A stretch of DNA of 64,000 nucleotides from Streptomyces sp. NBC_00464 (lineage in GTDB: Bacteria; Actinomycetota; Actinomycetes; Streptomycetales; Streptomycetaceae). The notes under the pieces were generated by a model. The model had not been told where the DNA came from and did no database searches. It worked only from the letters and a program-made list of their open reading frames with translations. The translations under genes and the position numbers were made by a program. How positions within the stretch are numbered: the first letter of the stretch is position 1; each line of letters starts with the position of its first letter. The DNA lies in assembly GCF_036013915.1 (NCBI RefSeq), contig NZ_CP107899.1:744001-808000 (forward strand), read 5' to 3'. Positions 12,672 to 21,017 of the stretch are shown here, piece after piece.

Positions 12672-15600
12672 CTAGCCGAGGGACTTGTTGACCTCGAAGG
12701 CCCGGGTGACGGTCTGCTTCACCGAACTGCCGTCACTCGCCGTGACCGTGGCGCGCAGGGTCGCGTACGACGCACCGGTGGGAGCGGTCAGTGCGGCGTG
12801 CGGCGGCGTCCCGCCCTTGCCGTCAGCAACCTTGACGGTGTGCCAGGTGGCACCGTCGTCCCAGCTGACCTCCAGCTTGACCGGGGCGACGGCGGCTTCG
12901 ACGGCACCCGGTGCCCGCTGGACCGTCACGTCCACCCGCGTCGTCGAGAAGCGAGCAGCACCGCCGGACGCGTCGAGACCGTGCGGGGTGAAGCGGACGG
13001 CCATCAGCGGCAGGACGGTACCGGCCCCGTCGTCGGTGTCCGAGTCGAACGCCCACTGCGCCTGCACGCGGGTGGACAGGGCGGCGTAGGCCTGGTCACG
13101 GGTGAGGTCCGCGTCCAGGGTGTACCGGCCGGAACCGGCCGGGACCGGGGTGGACTTGGCGCTGCCGATGGCACTCCACTGGCTGACCTGCTGCCCGTCC
13201 TTGGCGAGCTTGAGCGTTCCCGTCGCGCCCCAGTCGGAGCCGCCGCGGGTACCGTCGCCGTCGACGAACCACGGCGTTCCGGCCCAGACCACGGTGTCGT
13301 CGACCCGGTAGGCGGCCACGGCGGGCAGCGCCGGTCCGACCACCGCGGACGCGAAGTCCAGGCGGCGCAGAGCGTGCGGGCCGAAGGACTGCGTCGACGT
13401 CACGATCGACTGACGGCCGGCGATCGTGGCCCGGTCGAGCCACTCACCGGCTGTGCGGTAGTCACGCACGATCGAGGGGAAGCGGACCTGCTGGTCGATG
13501 AAGAGCGGCAGCAGGGCGTCGTCGTCCGGCGTGGCCCCGGTGGTACCGGCGGCAGGGGCGCCCTGGGCGTTGAAGTGCACGCGGACGTCGGTCAGGTCAC
13601 GGCGGTGCACCGAGAAGGCGGGCCTGGCCGGCACACCGTCGTTCCAGGTCCGTGCCACGTGGTAGAAGAACGGGCTGGGTGCCTGCGTGGAGGCGTCCTT
13701 GGACGCGAACACGGCGAACGTACGGTACTTGGCGTCCGCCTCGGCGAACGGCGTCGCGTACAGGGACTCTCCGGCACGCTCACCAGTGGTGACCACGCTC
13801 AGCGTGTACATCCCGGTGCCGGCGGGCAGCGCGAGCGCGGCCTGTACGGCCGTGGCACGGGCGGCCGGGTCGTGGACATCGACGGACACCGGGACGGCGG
13901 TGCGGGCGTCGAGGTCGACCGTGGTGTCGTCGAGCGGGGTGACGGAGGTGGCGGCCATGGTGGTGGTGCGCTCCGAACCGGTGCCGCTGTTGATCGTCAT
14001 GCCGACCCAGTACTGGGCCTCGGGCACGGTCACCGCTGCGGTACCCGCGGTGAGGCGGACCGGGTAGCGGTCGCCGGTCCAGCGGTTGACCAGCAGGGCG
14101 GTGCCGGTGGCCGGAGTGCCGTCGCGCTGCTCGGCGTGGAGCGTCACCTGGTGGCTGGGCACGGGGCTGTCGACGCCGAGGATCGTGCGGGTGACGGGCT
14201 TGCCGTCCTGCGAGGCGGTGAGGACCGCGGACCACGGGCCGTGCGGCAACAGGGCGGCGCGGGTGGTGACGGTCGCCGTCGCGGTGCCGTGCGCGGGAAC
14301 GGTGACCTGGTCGCGGTCCACCGAGAACTGCGCGGCGTTGCCCGGCTGGGCGGTGGGCGAGAGCGGCTTCTCGATGGCCAGGTCGAGCGTCGTGGCGCTG
14401 TCACCGTTGTTGGTGAAGGTGACGGTGTGCTCGGTGTCCTTGCCGGCGCCGTCGGACCAGCCGGCCGTCGTCGTCACGTTGGCCGGGGCGGCGAGGACCG
14501 TCTGCCGGGCGGCGCGGCCCACGTCGACCCGGCCGGTGCCCTGCTGGTAGGCCGAGCGCTTGGTGTTCGGCTCGGCACTGTTCATGAGCGCCGTCTTGAT
14601 CTGTTCGCCGTTCCAGTCGGGGTGCGCCTGGGCGACGAGTGCGGCGGAGCCCGCCACGTGCGGCGTCGCCATCGACGTACCGCTCTTGGAGGTGTGGCCG
14701 CCGCCCATCTTCGCGGCGACGATGCTGACGCCGGGTGCCGTGATGTCGGGCTTGACCGCGTTGTCGCTCGGGCGCGGGCCTCGGCTGGAGAACGCGGCGA
14801 GTTCGTCGTCGGCGTCGACCGCGCCCACGGCGAGGGCGGCGTTCGCAATGGCGGGGGCGCCGACCGTGCCGGTGCCGTACTCGCCGTCATTGCCCGCGGC
14901 GACGACGAACAGCGTGCCGCTGCTCGCCGACAGGTCATTGATGACCGCGATCGCGGGGTCCGTCTCGTCGGCCGGCCCGCCCAGGCTCATGTTGACGACC
15001 TTGGCGTGAACGGTGTTGACCGCCCAGTCGATACCGGCGAGGAGCGCGGAGGTCGGGCAGGATCCGGTGTTGTCGCAGACCTTGCCCACGGCGAGGGAGG
15101 CGTCGGGGGCGACACCTCGGTAGGTGCTGTCGACCCCTGCGATCGTGGAGGCCACATGGGTGCCGTGGCCGTTGTCGTCCTCGGCACTGTCGCCGCCGAG
15201 GAAGTTGGCCGAGACGCTCACCCGGCCCGCCAGGTCAGGGTGGTCGGAGTCGTAACCGGTGTCGAGCACCGCGACCTTGACGCCCTTGCCGGTGTACCCG
15301 TCGCTCCACGCCTGCGGGGCGTTGATCTGGGGGACGCTCTTGTCCAGGGCGACGTGCATCCGGCCGTCCAGCCAGAGCTTGTTCGCACCGCCGGCCAGCG
15401 AGCGGCCGGTGCCGGCGGTGAGGCGCTTCCAGGTGGCGGCGGCGTCCGTGCGGCCGTGCGGGTCGAGCGAGGTCAGGCCCAGACGGGGGATCGCCTGGCC
15501 GGGGCGGGCCGCGCTGCCGGCCGCCTTGCGGGCCTGCTTCGCCGCACCGGTTCCCTTGGCGTGCTGGACGATCATGCCCACGCCCGCGTCGGCGGTGGTG

Positions 15601-15968
15601 CCCTTCGTTCCGTAACCGGCCTCCAGCAGCGCCTTGACGTCGAAGAGACGGGGGTCGAGCCGGCCCGCTGCGAGCAGCGGATCGGCGTCCGCGGGGATGA
15701 CGCTGACGTCGTCCGATCCCACGGAACTGGTGGTGAAGGAGACGTTCTCGCGGCCGGGTGCCGGGGTGACCGTGGCCGAGCTGATGGCGGTGCCGGAACG
15801 TTCGACCGTGACGGTGTCACCGGTGGGCAGCGGCACCGTGAAGGTCGCGGGCACGGCAGGCCTGCCCGTGTTGTCCTGGCCGGGCGGGCCGGCCGCCTGC
15901 GCGACGGTGACGGGTATGAGCGTCGCTGCCACCAGACCGGCGGCGGCGACGATGGATCTGACCTGCAT
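12672..15968 (-). CDS. Secreted S8 serine peptidase
   Basis: An extracellular subtilisin-type protease of 1098 aa. Seen: signal peptide (1-25, ending TVAQA), a pro-region containing LFDVKALLEAGYG as in its neighbours, then the catalytic domain: Asp236 (AVLDTGYD), His268 (NGHGTHVA), Asn360 (AAGNDG) and Ser432 (SGTSMATPH). Paired cysteines in KVCDNTGSC may form a small disulfide loop. The C-terminal 600 aa are beta-rich Ig-like segments ending QTVTRAFEVNKSLG; no PA domain is obvious. The ATG at 15968 follows a G-rich ribosome site; an in-frame TTG at 15983 is possible but adds five non-signal residues. Site D sits 77 bp upstream. Confidence 0.93.
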   Translation of the reverse strand: MQVRSIVAAAGLVAATLIPVTVAQAAGPPGQDNTGRPAVPATFTVPLPTGDTVTVERSGTAISSATVTPAPGRENVSFTTSSVGSDDVSVIPADADPLLAAGRLDPRLFDVKALLEAGYGTKGTTADAGVGMIVQHAKGTGAAKQARKAAGSAARPGQAIPRLGLTSLDPHGRTDAAATWKRLTAGTGRSLAGGANKLWLDGRMHVALDKSVPQINAPQAWSDGYTGKGVKVAVLDTGYDSDHPDLAGRVSVSANFLGGDSAEDDNGHGTHVASTIAGVDSTYRGVAPDASLAVGKVCDNTGSCPTSALLAGIDWAVNTVHAKVVNMSLGGPADETDPAIAVINDLSASSGTLFVVAAGNDGEYGTGTVGAPAIANAALAVGAVDADDELAAFSSRGPRPSDNAVKPDITAPGVSIVAAKMGGGHTSKSGTSMATPHVAGSAALVAQAHPDWNGEQIKTALMNSAEPNTKRSAYQQGTGRVDVGRAARQTVLAAPANVTTTAGWSDGAGKDTEHTVTFTNNGDSATTLDLAIEKPLSPTAQPGNAAQFSVDRDQVTVPAHGTATATVTTRAALLPHGPWSAVLTASQDGKPVTRTILGVDSPVPSHQVTLHAEQRDGTPATGTALLVNRWTGDRYPVRLTAGTAAVTVPEAQYWVGMTINSGTGSERTTTMAATSVTPLDDTTVDLDARTAVPVSVDVHDPAARATAVQAALALPAGTGMYTLSVVTTGERAGESLYATPFAEADAKYRTFAVFASKDASTQAPSPFFYHVARTWNDGVPARPAFSVHRRDLTDVRVHFNAQGAPAAGTTGATPDDDALLPLFIDQQVRFPSIVRDYRTAGEWLDRATIAGRQSIVTSTQSFGPHALRRLDFASAVVGPALPAVAAYRVDDTVVWAGTPWFVDGDGTRGGSDWGATGTLKLAKDGQQVSQWSAIGSAKSTPVPAGSGRYTLDADLTRDQAYAALSTRVQAQWAFDSDTDDGAGTVLPLMAVRFTPHGLDASGGAARFSTTRVDVTVQRAPGAVEAAVAPVKLEVSWDDGATWHTVKVADGKGGTPPHAALTAPTGASYATLRATVTASDGSSVKQTVTRAFEVNKSLG

Positions 15969-16044
15969 GAAGGGAACCCCCAAGGTTCACGGAACGGACG
16001 CGTCGCATCCTCGCAGCGCCGAGGCCCGTCAACCGGGTTCGCGT

Positions 16045-16080
16045 GGTGGCGACTTGACGACGCGTCGTAGTCCCGCCACC
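16045..16080. promoter_or_regulatory. Shared protease-island palindrome, site D
   Basis: The best-formed copy. The left half is GGTGGCGACTTGACGACG; the right half on the other strand is GGTGGCGGGACTACGACG. The inner 12 bp, ACGACGCGTCGT, is a perfect palindrome. It lies 77 bp upstream of the 15968 start. Confidence 0.8.
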
Positions 16081-16098
16081 GCTCCGGAGCACGAAGAA

Positions 16099-16128
16099 GG
16101 GCCGGCCCGTCGTGCGACGGACCGGCCC
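16099..16128. terminator. Second hairpin upstream of site D
   Basis: An interrupted stem (GGGCCGG, one mismatch, CCGTC; loop GTGC) between the main terminator of the upstream protease and site D. It may be a backup terminator that insulates the operator. Confidence 0.5.
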
Positions 16129-16171
16129 GGTGGCGTACGGCCGTGCCGCCGTCCTGAGCCGATGTACGTGC

Positions 16172-16208
16172 GCCGCGGGGCCGTCCCGGAAGGGGGCGGC
16201 CCCGCGGC
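16172..16208 (-). terminator. Hairpin terminator of the protease gene ending at 16214
   Basis: A perfect 12-bp stem (GCCGCGGGGCCG and its complement) with a 13-nt loop, starting 6 bp past the stop codon. Confidence 0.85.
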
Positions 16209-16213
16209 ATGTC

Positions 16214-19200
16214 TCAGCGGACCTCGTAGGCGCGGACCATCGTCTGGCCGACCGACGCGCCCTGCCCGTCGGCGAGCGTGACGCGCAGGTGGACGAAGGT
16301 GCCGGCGGGGGCGTCGCCGGGCACGACCGCCCGCCAGGTCCCGTGCGACCGCTTCATCTGTGCCGGGTGCCAGTCGGTGACCGCGGCCGTGGTGGTCTCG
16401 TCACCGTAGGCGTACTCGACGCGGGCGTCCTGCAGGACGACCGGACCGTCCGCGCCGTCCACGACCGCGCCGACGCCGATCGTCGTCGCCTCGCCCGCAG
16501 GGCGGGAGTTGCGCAGATCGGACGGCAGGTCGAGGATCGGGACAAGCAGGCGCTGGGCGCCCTGGTCGGCGGCGCCGGAGCGGAAGTTCCACTCCGCGCC
16601 GTAGGCCAGCCCGGTGCGGTCGATGGCGGTGGCGGGCCGCTGCCACGACTGGCGGAACGTCACGTCGGCCTGCTCCCGGGGCAGCTCGTAGATGCCCGAG
16701 ACCTGGGCCTGCGGCTCGCCGTTCACGAGCAGCTGACGGGTACCGGTATCGAGCCGGGCGATGGTGGAGTCGTGACCGCCGGCGTCGCCGAACGGGGCGA
16801 TGGTGAAGGTGAGCCGGTTGCTGTTACGGGTCATCAGCGCGGGGCTGTAGGTGTTGCGCACGGGGCCGTACGGCGACTTGTACCAGTTCGCCGTGGACGC
16901 GCCCTGCTGTACCGCGCGCGGGCCGTCGTACGCGGTGCCGCTGTTCGGGCCGAGGTCCCGACGCATCAGCGTGGTCCAGGTCAGGCCCTCGCTGCCGGAC
17001 GGCGTGAAGTACTCGGTGCGACGCTGCGGGGCGTGCAGCGGCAGCGTCGTGCCGCCGGCCCACACGGCGGCCATGCCGGGCAGACCCACCTTCACATCGG
17101 ACCAGTACGTCGTGTCGCCCGTGGCCTGCTGCACGTGGTAACGGGCTTCGGTGGCGGCGAGCTTGCTGTCACGGACCCGCTGGATGCCGGGGCGGATCGC
17201 GTCCTTCGAGGTGTACGCCAGGTTGTAGACGTATGGGCTGTTCGCGGTCGCGGTGCCGGACCAGCTCACCTTCGCCGAACCCGTCTGTCCGGCCTCCGCC
17301 TTCAGTGTGAGGGCGTCGTCCCAGGTGATGGTGGCCTGCGGAACGCCCCCCTCGGGGCCGGTGATCTGGAAGCGGCCCTTGCTGTCGGGGACCGCGGCCA
17401 GGACACCGGCGGCTCCGGCCTTCTTGGCGGCGGTGTCCCACAGGTAGGCGTTGCCGCCGCCTGTCCCGGCGTCCACCAGGGCGACCTTGCCCTTCAGGTC
17501 CTGGGCGGCGAAGTTGGCGTCCGTGCCCTTGCCGATCGCGACGACCTCGGCAGTGCCCTTGCCGTCGAACTCGGTGGCCTTCTGCACCGGCAGCGGGTCC
17601 AGGACCCGTCCGCCGCCCGTGGTGAAACCGGCCTGCGGCGCGGTCTGCCGTACGGAGGCGAGGAAGGTGACCTTGTCGGCGTGCCGGACCGGCTGCGCGT
17701 AGATCGCCTTGACGTACGACGGAACGGCGGTGGCATAGCCGGCGAGCATGCGGCCGGTGTCGTCCAGACCGTAGGTCAGTCCGATCGCGAAGCCGTTGGG
17801 CCGGCTCGCCCGGTCGGTGTCCCACCCGACCTGTTCGGCGTCGCGGGCATCCAGGGTGACGGTGGTGTCGCCGGAGACGGTGAGCTCCGGCCGGTAGAGC
17901 TGGGACACCGATGCCACGCTGCCGATGTCACCCGGCTCGTCCCTGGTCATGATCATTCCACCGAGGGAGTACGTACCGAGCGGTACCCGGATCGTGGTGC
18001 TGCCGGCGGTCGGGTAGCCGATCGTGTACCGCCGAGCGCTGTCGCGGTGGTCGTCGAACAGCTGGAACGTCGAGAGCGAGGAGGCCGGGTCGCCGTGCCG
18101 GTCCAGGCCCTTGACCGTCAGGTCGGCCGACGGCACCTCCAGGTGCACGCCGAACGGAACGGTGACGCGCACACCGTGCGCGCCCGTGCCGACGAGGCGG
18201 CCGGTCAGGGTGCCGTAGTCACCCGCGTCGAGCTTCGCCGCGGGGTCGATGCGCACCGGCACGTCGGCGGTGCCGTTCGCGGGGACGGTGACCCGGGTAC
18301 GGGCGGCCGAGGCGAAGCCGCGGACGCGGGAGCCGTCGTCGCCGCGGACGTCGCTGACGGCGACGGTGAGCGTGACGTCCTTGTCCGTGACGTTGGTCAG
18401 CGTGACCGCACGGTCGACCGCGTCGAGTCCGGCCTGCGGGTACGCGAAGTCGCCCAGCAGCGGATTGGGGTCGCCGACGACGGGCTGGGCGGTCGCCCGG
18501 GCCACGTCCATCGGCCCGGCGCCCTGGTCGAGAACGGGTGCGTCGGTGTCCTTCGCGGACGAGGTGAGCAGCGCCTTGAGGCGGGCGGGGGCCAGGCCGG
18601 GGTGCTGTTGGAGCAGGAGCGCGGCGCCGCCGGCGACATGCGGGGTGGCCATCGAGGTGCCGGACATCGACTGGTACGCCTGCGCGTCGCGGCCGCCCGC
18701 GCGCGCCGCGACGACGTCGACGCCCTGGGAGGCGATGTCGGGCTTGGCGTTGATCCCGTCGGCGGAGGGACCCCGGCTGGAGAAGTACGCCGTCTCGTTC
18801 TTGCGGTCGACGGCGCCTACGGTGAGGGCGCTGGGTGCGCAGCCGGGTGTGGAGACGGTGCCGCGCAGCGAGGCGTTGCCCGCCGCGATGACGAACAGGG
18901 CCTTGCTTCCCAGGCGCTGGACCGCTTCGACGTCCGGTCCCGCGCAACTGGTGGCGCCATCTGCGCCGAGCGACATGGAGACGACCTGGGCGCCCTGGGC
19001 GACGGCCCACTCCATGCCGTCGACGATGCCGCTGAGCGTGCCGGAACCGTCGTCGCCGAGCACCTTGCCGACGAGGAGGTCGGCGCCCGGGGCCATGCCC
19101 GCGTACCGGCCGGCGGAGGCGGCGCCCGTTCCGGCGATCGTGGACGCGGTGTGGGTGCCGTGGCCGGTGCGGTCCTGGGCGTCCTGGTTGAGGACGAACA

Positions 19201-19966
19201 CCTTGGTCTGCTTGATCCGGCCCGCGAGGTCGGGGTGGCCGGCGTCCACACCGGTGTCCAGGACCGCGACCTTGACTCCGGACCCGTCGAGCCCCGCCTT
19301 GTGCGCGGTGGCGGCTCCGGTGAGGGGGACGGTCGGGGTACCGAGTGCGTCCACGGCGTTCCCCCGGACCTTGGCGTCGAGCCAGATCCTGGTGACGCCG
19401 CCGGCCGCACGGGCCGAGTCCTTCGCCGGGGCCAGGTCCTTCCATGCCTCGGCGGCGGACGTCTTGGTGACGGCCAGTCCGGCGCCGCCGATGGAGTCGA
19501 GCGCGGCGGTCGTCCTGACGCCGGGGCGGGCGGTGCGCGGCATGCGGCCCCCGGCGTATTCCACGACCACCGGCATGGTGGCGGAGTGGGCGTCGTCGTA
19601 GCCGTCGGCGACGAGCCGGCCGATGTCGAAGAGGCGCACGTCGACGAGTCCGGCGTCGATGAGCTTCTCGACGCCCTGCGGGAACACGTACGTGTGGTTG
19701 CCGTCCTGCCAGACGGCGGCGGGGTGGTCGGTGCCGTCCACGGGGCGGGGCGATGCCGACAGGACCTGGCCGTCGTGGTCGACCCGGGCGTCGACGACGT
19801 CACCGGTGACGAGGGTGACGGTCACGGTGCGCGCGGCGTCGGTGCCGGTCCCGGTCACGGGTGTGGTGGTGGCCGTACCGGCCTGGGCCGCGGGTATGCC
19901 GACGCCCAGCAGGGCAACGGCCGCGAGCCCGGCGGCGGTGGACCGCCATGGTCTGCTGCGTCTCAC
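16214..19966 (-). CDS. Secreted S8 peptidase with PA-like insert in the C-terminal region
   Basis: An extracellular subtilisin-type protease of 1250 aa. Seen: signal peptide (1-29, ending IPAAQAG), a pro-region with TLVTGDVVDARVDHDG and RLFDIGRLVADGYDD, then the catalytic domain: Asp237 (AVLDTGVD), His269 (TGHGTH), Asn364 (AAGNAS) and Ser438 (SGTSMATPH). A PA-like segment (LKGKVALVDAGTGGGNAY) lies in the C-terminal region, which ends QTMVRAYEVR. Its layout is closest to the 7700-11443 protease. The GTG at 19966 follows AGGAG with a 9-nt spacer. It diverges from the second regulator gene, and the shared palindrome (site E) is centred in the 196-bp gap. Confidence 0.93.
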   Translation of the reverse strand: MRRSRPWRSTAAGLAAVALLGVGIPAAQAGTATTTPVTGTGTDAARTVTVTLVTGDVVDARVDHDGQVLSASPRPVDGTDHPAAVWQDGNHTYVFPQGVEKLIDAGLVDVRLFDIGRLVADGYDDAHSATMPVVVEYAGGRMPRTARPGVRTTAALDSIGGAGLAVTKTSAAEAWKDLAPAKDSARAAGGVTRIWLDAKVRGNAVDALGTPTVPLTGAATAHKAGLDGSGVKVAVLDTGVDAGHPDLAGRIKQTKVFVLNQDAQDRTGHGTHTASTIAGTGAASAGRYAGMAPGADLLVGKVLGDDGSGTLSGIVDGMEWAVAQGAQVVSMSLGADGATSCAGPDVEAVQRLGSKALFVIAAGNASLRGTVSTPGCAPSALTVGAVDRKNETAYFSSRGPSADGINAKPDIASQGVDVVAARAGGRDAQAYQSMSGTSMATPHVAGGAALLLQQHPGLAPARLKALLTSSAKDTDAPVLDQGAGPMDVARATAQPVVGDPNPLLGDFAYPQAGLDAVDRAVTLTNVTDKDVTLTVAVSDVRGDDGSRVRGFASAARTRVTVPANGTADVPVRIDPAAKLDAGDYGTLTGRLVGTGAHGVRVTVPFGVHLEVPSADLTVKGLDRHGDPASSLSTFQLFDDHRDSARRYTIGYPTAGSTTIRVPLGTYSLGGMIMTRDEPGDIGSVASVSQLYRPELTVSGDTTVTLDARDAEQVGWDTDRASRPNGFAIGLTYGLDDTGRMLAGYATAVPSYVKAIYAQPVRHADKVTFLASVRQTAPQAGFTTGGGRVLDPLPVQKATEFDGKGTAEVVAIGKGTDANFAAQDLKGKVALVDAGTGGGNAYLWDTAAKKAGAAGVLAAVPDSKGRFQITGPEGGVPQATITWDDALTLKAEAGQTGSAKVSWSGTATANSPYVYNLAYTSKDAIRPGIQRVRDSKLAATEARYHVQQATGDTTYWSDVKVGLPGMAAVWAGGTTLPLHAPQRRTEYFTPSGSEGLTWTTLMRRDLGPNSGTAYDGPRAVQQGASTANWYKSPYGPVRNTYSPALMTRNSNRLTFTIAPFGDAGGHDSTIARLDTGTRQLLVNGEPQAQVSGIYELPREQADVTFRQSWQRPATAIDRTGLAYGAEWNFRSGAADQGAQRLLVPILDLPSDLRNSRPAGEATTIGVGAVVDGADGPVVLQDARVEYAYGDETTTAAVTDWHPAQMKRSHGTWRAVVPGDAPAGTFVHLRVTLADGQGASVGQTMVRAYEVR

Positions 19967-20040
19967 GGGGGACAACTCCTGATCGAAGGGGTGGTGAACC
20001 AGAAGCGTCGCCAATTGCCGGTCCTCATGGGCGCGTTCGG

Positions 20041-20076
20041 GCTGGCGAGAGGCCGCCATGGCGTAATCACGACAGG
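20041..20076. promoter_or_regulatory. Shared protease-island palindrome, site E (divergent)
   Basis: The left half is GCTGGCGAGAGGCCGCCA; the right half on the other strand is CCTGTCGTGATTACGCCA, the most diverged of the twelve halves. The inner CGCCATGGCG is a perfect palindrome. It is 75 bp from the protease start at 19966 and 87 bp from the regulator start at 20163, so it can serve both. Confidence 0.6.
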
Positions 20077-20162
20077 TCGGCCAGCGCGCACCCGCACGCA
20101 GCCGACGTACCGCCGCGGGGGTCCCTGCCCGGAGGTGGGCGGGAGCGGCGAGAATGGGGGGC

Positions 20163-20993
20163 ATGTCGCCCGTCCCAGTAACACCCTCCCAACGGCCCGA
20201 CGGCTCCGCGCCGGCCGGTCCTGCCCTGCGCGCGTCGCTCGCCGAGTTGCAGGACCATCTGCGGGGCGCGGACGCCGCGCTGACCCGGCTGCTCGGACAG
20301 TGGGGATCCGGCGCCGGCGCGAGCGACGAACATATCGTCCGGGTCCTGGAGAGCCGGGAGGAGCAGGCACGGCGCATCTACGACATCGAGTACGCCGCCC
20401 GCACCACGTTGTGGGGCTTCCAGTCGGGGGCGAACACGGTGGCACCCGTACCGACGACCCTGCCGGACGGACCGGACGGACCGGACGGTCAGCCGCCGGA
20501 CGGAAGTGGACCGCCGATGCGCAAGGACGGCAATCCGGATGCTTCCTACCGCATCGTCGTGGACCGCGACTTCCTCTCCGAGCCGGCGGCGCTGCGCGCG
20601 CTGGACCTGCGGGTGGAACGGGGCCACCAAGTCCGGGTCGTCGATCAGCCGTTGATCAAACTGCTCATAGCGGACGGCGAGACGGCCATGGTCCAGGTGG
20701 AGCCGGGAAGGTCCCTGGAACTGCGGCCACCGCTCGTGGTGCTGGCGATCGAGCTGTTCGAGTCGGTGTGGCGCCGCTCGCGCCCGTATCTGCGCGAGGA
20801 CGGCGATCTGAGCCCCACCGACCGCCGCATTCTGCAGCTGATGCTGGCCGGGCTGACCGACGCGGCGACGGCCCATCAGCTGGGCACGTCGCCGCGTACG
20901 GTGCAGCGCCGGGTGCGGGCGCTGATGGATCTGGCCGCCGTGACGTCACGCGTCCAGCTCGGCTGGTACGCGATGCGCAACAACTGGGTGTGA
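20163..20993 (+). CDS. LuxR-type regulator with TrmB-like effector domain (second copy)
   Basis: A probable DNA-binding regulator of 276 aa, paralogous to the product of 11591-12448. Seen: a helical N-terminus (LRASLAELQDHLRGADAALT), a low-complexity linker with a DGPDGPDG run (about 100-115), a TrmB/PLD-like region (YRIVVDRDFLSEPAALRALD) and a C-terminal LuxR-type helix-turn-helix (LAGLTDAATAHQLGTSPRTV), ending LQLGWYAMRNNWV. The recognition region is nearly identical to that of the first copy, consistent with both reading the same palindrome. The ATG at 20163 is preferred to the one at 20154 because a G-rich ribosome site (GGGGGGC) precedes it. It is the only plus-strand gene in the island and converges on the next protease gene with a 24-bp gap. 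Confidence 0.85.
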   Translation: MSPVPVTPSQRPDGSAPAGPALRASLAELQDHLRGADAALTRLLGQWGSGAGASDEHIVRVLESREEQARRIYDIEYAARTTLWGFQSGANTVAPVPTTLPDGPDGPDGQPPDGSGPPMRKDGNPDASYRIVVDRDFLSEPAALRALDLRVERGHQVRVVDQPLIKLLIADGETAMVQVEPGRSLELRPPLVVLAIELFESVWRRSRPYLREDGDLSPTDRRILQLMLAGLTDAATAHQLGTSPRTVQRRVRALMDLAAVTSRVQLGWYAMRNNWV

Positions 20994-21017
20994 GTACCCG
21001 GCACGGCGGCCCCGCGC

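Noticed and set aside
20455..20515. GGACGGACC microrepeat as a regulatory site
   Set aside because: It lies inside the regulator coding sequence and encodes an in-frame DGP linker; simple low-complexity coding is enough to explain it.
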